Assembly: GCA_021372585.1 (NCBI GenBank) | Contig: JAJFUD010000084.1 | Location: 39,316 to 103,315, forward strand | Origin: a bacterium | Lineage (GTDB): Bacteria; Caldisericota; Caldisericia; UBA6126 | DNA: 64,000 nucleotides | Direction of reading: 5' to 3' | Shown: piece by piece, positions 58,118 to 64,000 of the stretch | Layout: each line of letters starts with the position of its first letter | How positions within the stretch are numbered: the first letter of the stretch is position 1 | Made by a program: the position numbers and the translations under genes | The notes under the pieces: model-generated | The model's input: only the letters and a program-made list of their open reading frames with translations | Told to the model about the DNA's origin: nothing | Databases searched by the model: none

Positions 58118-61100
58118 ATGAGAAAGGCGCTAAGTTGTTTCTTGACATTCTTGATGACTCTCAGCCTTTTACAGGTTCGGACTCATTCAACTCAAGTGAA
58201 CGCGGCTGACGCAAATGTGAATGCAACGTTCATCGCAAATCGGTTCGTTCCCGTTGGATTTGGACGGGATGGAGAATCTCTGGATGGAGGAAGAAGTTTT
58301 CCCTGGCAACGATCCGGGGAGACAGTCTGGGGAAGAATGGGTTACGGTATGCCGGACGCATTAATGGCGATTGAGAATGAAATCAATATCCCAGCAGATT
58401 TAGTGTATAAACAAGCACAGCCATTATTTTGGAATGAATTTTATCTGGTTATTGATCCAAAAGGCGGACAATCTCAGGAATCAGAACATTGGTATGCAGC
58501 TTATGACAGCGCTGGCCAACTTTGGTTCGATCCGGATGGACGCTTTAATGATGCTCGTTATTATGAGCCGGCCGATCCAACTAATCTGAATGGCAAATAT
58601 ATAACCGGACTTTGCCTGACGAATCCGCTTGCAAAAGTCGATCCATCCACAGGCAACAATACCCAGGGACCGTATATATTAGAGAAGGATAACCCTCGTT
58701 TTGATTTATTTCAGGGATCTTCCTTTATTGATGAAAATGGACAAGTGAATCTGTATTTCTGGGATCTGCACCACACCAAACGGGTTTTTAAAATTGGTTG
58801 GGTGGATATGGTGGACTTCCCCTTAACCCGCGGTGAAGGCAGCCCTCCACCATTACGTCCCTCTATTGTTCAGGGGGATATTGTTATTGACAGGTACATT
58901 GAAGTGATTAACGGTGAAGTCACAGAGATAGCAGAAGAAATTCCGACCACGGAAGATTGGGATGCTGTTGCTGCTTTTCCTCTGCTTGATTTTTGCTACT
59001 GGGGAGCTCCAGGGGCAGATGGATTTGCAACCGATTGGTCTGATCCGTTGAATCCGGTTGATGTAGCTATTTCTCAGCCTGATTATTCCATAGGGGATCC
59101 GGATAAAAATTACCGGTGGTATTACAACAGTGCAGTCAATACTTTGGCTTCCGCCATCACTGTAAAGGGCGATGAGCTCCATACCGACAATGTTTCTTCC
59201 GTTAATCAAAATTCCGGAGCTAAAGATCCCGTAACAAATGATACTACACAACCAATTCATGACCTCGGGGATTATTTTGCCAAAATATCTGATTTTGACC
59301 CGGGTGAATATATTTATCGTAAAGGCGAGGCCGCGACAACTTATCCATCTCATAGCTATGAGGTACAGGAAGGGGATATCCGTTTAACTCCCGTTTCTAT
59401 TTATTACAATGGTGAAGTTCGGAACTACCCTTCCAATTCCTATGTCAAAGCAGACGATTGGGATTGCGCCTGGGATTTGGATGATAATCAAGTCAATTCT
59501 TTTATCCCGGCGATTTATAAGAATTTGTATCGGTTCAGAATCAAGTTTGAAATCAATGGCAAAAGAGCACCAAGCGAATTTGATGAAGTACATACCGATA
59601 ACGTGAAAACTCCAGAGGATTCATTATGGTATCCCGGTTGGTATACTTATGAAGCCGGCGAGTGGATCTACAGAGAAAAAACAGAAACCGGCTATGGTTT
59701 TGTTTCTGTGAATGATGAGAGGCTCACTAATGTTAACAGTGTAATCGGCTCCGGTCTTAAGAAAGACAGAACCAGAGGATATATCAATGCTGATGTGCAA
59801 GGTGTCAGGGTCATGGCCTATAACGCTCAGGGTGAAGAAGATGCCGGTCGAATGACTCCTCGCGTATTCGGGGATCTGTTAATTTTAGCGGAAGTATTGT
59901 ATGGCGGATGCAACCAGGAACAATATAACCTTTCTGTTGAAACAGATGTGTGGGGGGGAGAGATCCCTGATATCACCGCAGCAGCTCTTCGCACTCCCAA
60001 TGGGGATTTTGAAGAAACGGCTCAGTCTATCCAAAGAAATACCGTATTAGATCCGACCGGTACTTTGTTCTATATACCCGCCACCACATTTCACAACATC
60101 GCTTTGAAATATCGTGAGTTTATCGGAGTTCAAATATGGAAAGATAATGGAATTGATAATAACTATGGCATCAACTTTATGGACAATCCACCTCCACCAG
60201 TTGATAAACTGTTCAAGAATAACTTGGCAGATGATTACAACGCCGGAAGAACCGGTGAAGAATATTTAGGAAACGACAGCAGTATCATCTCGGACAAGGA
60301 CTTGAACAGAAAAGTAGTCCCCTTCCCACAGGAAGTGATGTATGTCGATATTCCCCCTATTGCCCCGCAAACTGGTTATATGCCAGTGTATGGGTGTGGG
60401 GAAAACATTTATCGCAATGTCAACACCAATATGGTTGGTGGTTTACAAGTGGTGAATGACAAAGATATTCGGTTAACACAGGTGACTGTCTCTGTAGGCA
60501 ATGTGATTAATACTTATGAAGCAGGTTCTACGGTTACACCGGGAGATGCCGATTATGGCTTTGAACTAAATTATTTCAGTGTAGCCAATGTGTTTTATGA
60601 CAGAGAATGGCCTGAAAAGAATATCCCTCTGAACTTTACGTATGATGTGGGAGAAAGTATTTATTCCGCCTCAGATTATGACATGGCCGAATTAGTTCCT
60701 CCTTTGAATCCACCTGCTCCAATGCAGCCAAATCCATCTCCATCGTCCACAAATCCTGTATTTTTTGGAACAGGTCTGTATGACAATATTCTTTATTTCG
60801 ATCATGACCAGAATGGAATAGTGACCGCCGGAGATATCCGTATCGTAGATTTAGATGGGTATTATGCTCCGGGTAGCGTGATATCCTCTAATGTCATGAT
60901 TGACCTTGACTTGACCTCTCCCCTTACCTCGACGATCGTTCCCATACGCGCCTATTTGGATAATGGTTATCTTGTAGCCGCTTATGCAGATGTGGATAAT
61001 TCTCTTACCATCTCTACCGGGGATATTCGCTTGAATAAAGTGTTTGAATACTCTCCGTATACCGTGGTTCAGACTAATGACAAGGACAATAATGATCCCC

Positions 61101-64000
61101 TCGCTGTTCCTCCCCAAACTCCTTTAGTTTTAACCGATGCATTTCTTGCTTTTATTGGGTTGGCCAGGCAAAACCAATTGTTAGTTAGTGTGAGTTTAAC
61201 CCAGCTTGTCAGAATTACTCCTTATTTAGTGAATATCAATGATACCCGTTTAACTACCGTTACCATTTCCGATGCTTTTTATGAATGTGGTTCCATTGTC
61301 GGAGAAAAACTGGATTTCTGGATTAATGAGAACATGATTCATGGTTTTAGCATGGGCAAAAATAGCAATTTCCGGTATATTGACTGGCCGGTTTTGCCTT
61401 CTGATAGTGTTGGTCTGCAAGTCAGCGTTGACAGACAGTTCCAGGTTGAATTAACTTCTGAAATACAGATTTCAGTCGATCCCTCTCCAAAGGCTGCGCG
61501 GTGGGAAGACGGTGTTTTTTATCCCGCCGAAGTAGTCTATGTATATATCTTGGATAGTGAAGGTCCTCAAGGATTACAGATTTATGAAGATTACAGAATC
61601 CTGACAGCTGAAAATCCAATGATTAGTTTTCAATATACTCCCTATAGGGGATCTTGTCCTCCCAGTGGTCAAAGCGTAGGTTTCCGAAAAATCTATAATT
61701 TAAATAAACGACGCTACGAGCTTGAATCGTATGATTTGAGAATGCGGATCATCGCCATTCGCGATTCAGGCGGAGTGGATAATCCTGTGCCGTTATCCCT
61801 GCCTTTGATTGACCCTTATGCTCAAATGCATGATAACAACCTTCAATTTGGTGGCAAGGTGAAAGGGAGCAATGCTTGGGATCCTCCACCGTATCCGATA
61901 TACAATACAGATCATGGATGCGGGGACGGTACCAATACCATTCTTCCCCCTGAATTAAAGAACGCTTATGATTGTTATGCCAATCTTCGGTATGAAATAC
62001 TTCCGGAAGGCATTAAATCTCTTCCATCGAAGAAATGCGTAGGTCTGTTAGACCAGCGTTTCCCGAATTTATCTGTTCGAATTACAAACCCTAACAATTC
62101 ATACGATGTCAATGATCCAGAAGGTTCGGTAATATCCATACCAGGCGGCGAAGAAGTGGTTGCTTTCTACAATGCACATAATGCCGGTGTAGATTATGTA
62201 TTCACCGGGTATATGAATCACACTGCCGCTGCTTATTTGTATGGTCATACTTACTTGACCGGTTCTCAGTATGAAATTGATGATCCGCAAAAAATTATCG
62301 GACAGTATAATTTGGATGGTACATTGATTATTTGGTTATGGAATGATTGTGGCACTAGGCCGGGTATGCTGGATAGCGGTGACTTTTTATGGATACCGAA
62401 TTTATATTACGATCCGATCACTCCGGAAAAAGGACCAGAAAGATTACCAGGATATCTAAAATTAGCAGATAAGTTAGTTTTTACAGACAATGACTGCTCT
62501 TTAGGCGATAGTAACTGCAAAGCATGCGGAGATCTTTCCTTTGACAAGGTCGGAACTGTTAGTTCAGGCGATTCTTTCAATCTGTCTGATGATGAAGTGA
62601 TCACGATTACCACTTATGGTGTTCCTACCTATTTAAGAAACTATGGAGAGGCACCGATGCCTTCCACTGATCCTGGAGGGGACCTTTATTTAGCACTTTT
62701 ACCTCGTGATGCTCTCACAAAGTTACAGGTACAGATATATACCTATAACGTAATATTTGACTATAATTCTTCCATTAAACATCCACCTTATTACATCCTC
62801 GATGAAGCAGACCATGCACAAGGTTATTTTGATGAAGCGTTACAAATGGACCTTTCTAAGCCAGGCTCCGGATTAAACCGACACCTTTCCATGGGTATTG
62901 ATTATTGTGGTGTTCATGAATTTAAGGTATTGGCTCCGGATCCTTATGTGAACTTTGCTGAATTTGTCACGATTGATCATGCTTTACAGAACTCACAAGT
63001 GAATTACACCTCAGGGGTGAATGCTCTTTCCACATTACCGGTACCAACTCCTCAAATAGCCTATCCCTATAATCCGATGGTGCTTGATGTTGCAAAAGAC
63101 CTGAGAGGATATCCCGGTGGACAGTCTCACACGGGCAGAGTCGCAGGCGGCGTGTTGAATGGCGGTTATATTCGATCGGATGACCAGCATTCAGGATGGA
63201 ATGCTTATCCTGCTATCTGGTGGTGGTATTGGTATGAAGGGATTGAGTATAACAATTTCACTGATTTCAATAAACTGGGAACAGAATTCTTCCCCTTAAC
63301 CGATTATGGATCTTACTTTATTTTGAAAGATATTGATGGTTACCACTTAAGTTTAACCAAAGGTACCGATCTCGAGAGACTTATTCGCAGAATTGAGATC
63401 ACCGGACCTTTTGCCAGACCTAAAGTATATGATCAACTTAGTAACTCTTTGCTCTCACGGTACAGATATAACAATACTGAAAACGTACCGATTGTGTACG
63501 ACTGGAGCGGGAAGATTATTATTGATGCTTCTAACCAGGACGACTATGAAATGTATTGGGAAAGCACCATGTTTGGCCGTCACACTAATGTAGACCTGCT
63601 ACCCAATAAAACTTATAAACCAACCGAAATCTACAATTGGTCCAATGTGAATGGCAGTCAAAACCCTTATCCTACCCAGAATCCTTTTGTCAATGAGATG
63701 AGATTACTTGATTATCGTGGATTGAACAATATCTGGAGAGTGGAAGAGTATATTCCGATCAATGCTGGTCGTATCAATATTAAAGTAATTTTAGCCGATG
63801 GCACGGTGAAGATCTTCCAGGATTGCTGTGCTGAGCCGCCAACAGATGGTTTGGATGTCCACGCCCTGGGAATCAATACAGAGTCCAATACTCTGGTAGC
63901 CGATACCGACAACAAAGTCACGGCCACGATAAACGAGACAGAAGTCATGCAGGCAGAGCAATTGTGTAACGATGCCTACGCCTACATCTGGCAGGACCGC
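58118..64000 (+). CDS. second giant secreted surface protein, paralogue of the upstream gene, 3' end outside the window
   Basis: An open frame runs from ATG 58118 to the window end (1961 codons, no stop). Its start MRKALS..., signal peptide (ending near VNAA) and body match the upstream protein in order: SQESEHWYA.YD, DPSTGNNTQGPYIL, GDIRLT (residue 419), DERLTNV (about 532), DIRLTQV (about 781), GDIRI (905), GDIRLNKV (about 968), CSLGDSNCKACGD (Cys at 1460), WWWYWY (about 1702) and IFQDCCAEPPTDG. It is therefore a tandem duplicate that has diverged, with insertions adding about 170 bases by the last motif. The C-terminal Ig-like and module part is presumably beyond the window. Confidence 0.9.
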   Translation, partial: MRKALSCFLTFLMTLSLLQVRTHSTQVNAADANVNATFIANRFVPVGFGRDGESLDGGRSFPWQRSGETVWGRMGYGMPDALMAIENEINIPADLVYKQAQPLFWNEFYLVIDPKGGQSQESEHWYAAYDSAGQLWFDPDGRFNDARYYEPADPTNLNGKYITGLCLTNPLAKVDPSTGNNTQGPYILEKDNPRFDLFQGSSFIDENGQVNLYFWDLHHTKRVFKIGWVDMVDFPLTRGEGSPPPLRPSIVQGDIVIDRYIEVINGEVTEIAEEIPTTEDWDAVAAFPLLDFCYWGAPGADGFATDWSDPLNPVDVAISQPDYSIGDPDKNYRWYYNSAVNTLASAITVKGDELHTDNVSSVNQNSGAKDPVTNDTTQPIHDLGDYFAKISDFDPGEYIYRKGEAATTYPSHSYEVQEGDIRLTPVSIYYNGEVRNYPSNSYVKADDWDCAWDLDDNQVNSFIPAIYKNLYRFRIKFEINGKRAPSEFDEVHTDNVKTPEDSLWYPGWYTYEAGEWIYREKTETGYGFVSVNDERLTNVNSVIGSGLKKDRTRGYINADVQGVRVMAYNAQGEEDAGRMTPRVFGDLLILAEVLYGGCNQEQYNLSVETDVWGGEIPDITAAALRTPNGDFEETAQSIQRNTVLDPTGTLFYIPATTFHNIALKYREFIGVQIWKDNGIDNNYGINFMDNPPPPVDKLFKNNLADDYNAGRTGEEYLGNDSSIISDKDLNRKVVPFPQEVMYVDIPPIAPQTGYMPVYGCGENIYRNVNTNMVGGLQVVNDKDIRLTQVTVSVGNVINTYEAGSTVTPGDADYGFELNYFSVANVFYDREWPEKNIPLNFTYDVGESIYSASDYDMAELVPPLNPPAPMQPNPSPSSTNPVFFGTGLYDNILYFDHDQNGIVTAGDIRIVDLDGYYAPGSVISSNVMIDLDLTSPLTSTIVPIRAYLDNGYLVAAYADVDNSLTISTGDIRLNKVFEYSPYTVVQTNDKDNNDPLAVPPQTPLVLTDAFLAFIGLARQNQLLVSVSLTQLVRITPYLVNINDTRLTTVTISDAFYECGSIVGEKLDFWINENMIHGFSMGKNSNFRYIDWPVLPSDSVGLQVSVDRQFQVELTSEIQISVDPSPKAARWEDGVFYPAEVVYVYILDSEGPQGLQIYEDYRILTAENPMISFQYTPYRGSCPPSGQSVGFRKIYNLNKRRYELESYDLRMRIIAIRDSGGVDNPVPLSLPLIDPYAQMHDNNLQFGGKVKGSNAWDPPPYPIYNTDHGCGDGTNTILPPELKNAYDCYANLRYEILPEGIKSLPSKKCVGLLDQRFPNLSVRITNPNNSYDVNDPEGSVISIPGGEEVVAFYNAHNAGVDYVFTGYMNHTAAAYLYGHTYLTGSQYEIDDPQKIIGQYNLDGTLIIWLWNDCGTRPGMLDSGDFLWIPNLYYDPITPEKGPERLPGYLKLADKLVFTDNDCSLGDSNCKACGDLSFDKVGTVSSGDSFNLSDDEVITITTYGVPTYLRNYGEAPMPSTDPGGDLYLALLPRDALTKLQVQIYTYNVIFDYNSSIKHPPYYILDEADHAQGYFDEALQMDLSKPGSGLNRHLSMGIDYCGVHEFKVLAPDPYVNFAEFVTIDHALQNSQVNYTSGVNALSTLPVPTPQIAYPYNPMVLDVAKDLRGYPGGQSHTGRVAGGVLNGGYIRSDDQHSGWNAYPAIWWWYWYEGIEYNNFTDFNKLGTEFFPLTDYGSYFILKDIDGYHLSLTKGTDLERLIRRIEITGPFARPKVYDQLSNSLLSRYRYNNTENVPIVYDWSGKIIIDASNQDDYEMYWESTMFGRHTNVDLLPNKTYKPTEIYNWSNVNGSQNPYPTQNPFVNEMRLLDYRGLNNIWRVEEYIPINAGRINIKVILADGTVKIFQDCCAEPPTDGLDVHALGINTESNTLVADTDNKVTATINETEVMQAEQLCNDAYAYIWQDR

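Noticed and set aside
58853..59353. Minus-strand open frames opposite the giant genes
   Set aside because: They lie wholly antisense to a continuous coding frame conserved with the paralogue and show no ribosome binding sites.

Overview
This window is bacterial chromosome, AT-leaning and densely coded, with no insertion sequence, prophage or CRISPR array that I can see. The gene set suggests an anaerobic, fermentative bacterium: a membrane pyrophosphatase, a glycine cleavage system with split P-protein, a small IscS/IscU/ferredoxin set, a split transketolase, and many secreted proteins ending in copper-amine-oxidase-N-like modules of the kind common in Firmicutes and some deep-branching phyla. 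A bactofilin with M23 peptidases and a TadG-like protein fit an unusual envelope. I cannot assign a phylum from the sequence alone.

Layout. 1-136: two tRNA genes (Thr, cut by the window edge, and Val). 245-7552: pyrophosphatase, a phosphofructokinase homologue with a broken nucleotide site, the transketolase C-terminal subunit, a membrane protein and DNA ligase. 7620-17193, minus strand: a secreted beta-propeller protein, a bactofilin with one active-looking and one degenerate M23 protein, a cysteine desulfurase/IscU/ferredoxin operon, a periplasmic-binding-like protein and a TadG-like protein. 17356-23617: transketolase N-terminal subunit, gcvT, an aminotransferase and a folate cluster (PTPS-III-like, folE2, folP, folK) in which the usual FolB step appears to be bypassed. 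23657-28118: pseudouridine synthase, TauE/SafE-type transporters, a small thioredoxin-like protein, a DUF212 protein and a TldE/PmbA-like protein. 28269-36229: amidohydrolase, mnmG, a perfect parS site, then a minus-strand operon of a propeller surface protein, a degenerate RsbW-like protein and a sigma factor, followed by plsY. 36266-44610: gcvH-gcvPA-gcvPB, another secreted propeller protein, purM, and rpmF-plsX. 44672-48383: tmRNA, parA, parB, dnaA and a Fis-type HTH protein, which with parS suggests a position near the replication origin. 48708-64000: two tandem paralogous giant secreted proteins; the first is 3024 residues and the second runs off the window end after 1961 codons.

The most unusual parts are the tandem giant surface proteins with repeated dockerin-like loops, the shared C-terminal module on four otherwise different exported proteins, the phosphofructokinase-like likely pseudoenzyme beside the pyrophosphatase, the paired active/inactive M23 proteins with bactofilin, and the sigma factor/degenerate anti-sigma operon coupled to a surface protein.
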